This document shows positions 46,938 to 47,107 of a stretch of DNA of 47,107 bases, piece by piece. A program made the translations under genes and the position numbers. Position 1 is the stretch's first letter. Every line of letters starts with the position of its first letter. Origin of the DNA: Muribaculaceae bacterium (GTDB lineage Bacteria > Bacteroidota > Bacteroidia > Bacteroidales > Muribaculaceae); the NCBI GenBank assembly GCA_029062985.1, contig JAIDPA010000188.1:71684-118790 (forward strand), given 5' to 3'. Below the pieces are notes generated by a model. It worked only from the letters and a program-made list of their open reading frames with translations. It did not search any database and was not told the origin of the DNA.

Positions 46938-47107
46938 ATTTATTTTCATTGCTATATCTTTTTGAAAACTCAGTAACCTAAAGTTTAAGCCCATTGAGCT
47001 ACATTTCCTACAATAAATTCTCTACATTTCTGTTGCCCCATGAAAAGTAGACACGAGAAGGCAGAAAAATAATCTGAATTTGTTATCTTAGCAGATACGA
47101 TTTAGAT

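Noticed and set aside
1-47107. tRNA, rRNA or complete prophage/integrative element
   Set aside because: No cloverleaf, rRNA-like segment, integrase or structural phage genes were recognisable by eye.

Overview
The window looks like a Bacteroidales chromosome segment (AT-rich, SusC/SusD pair, hybrid two-component sensor, Bacteroidetes-type -7 boxes TAnnTTTG, fused SecDF). From left to right it contains: secDF; an AAA-ATPase/PD-(D/E)XK gene that appears to have lost its nuclease core; an alpha-galactoside utilisation locus (GH36, SusC, SusD, a second alpha-galactosidase-like gene, HTCS, galK, a sugar nucleotidyltransferase, galE) ending in an odd array of short direct and inverted repeats; a DUF4249/TonB receptor pair; decayed mobile and toxin-antitoxin remnants (DUF3791, a truncated DUF3990-like ORF, a MobB-like relaxase scrap); an outer-membrane beta-barrel operon; a membrane-tethered TPR-LuxR regulator next to an Abi_2/AbiD-F HEPN gene with a structured RNA candidate in its leader; an AAA_14/DUF4143 ATPase bracketed by two nearly identical ~41-bp palindromes; and a seven-gene operon in which every product is a predicted lipoprotein. 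That operon encodes three divergent MACPF pore-forming proteins, two unknowns, a BMP-like binding protein and a periplasmic-binding-protein/legumain-like (C13) protease fusion, and it lies divergent from a membrane-tethered TPR-AraC regulator. The two most interesting candidates are (1) the all-lipoprotein MACPF plus sensor-protease operon (33080-43692) and (2) the Abi_2 HEPN gene with its leader RNA (30349-31398). All domain calls were made by eye from translated sequence; no database search was run.
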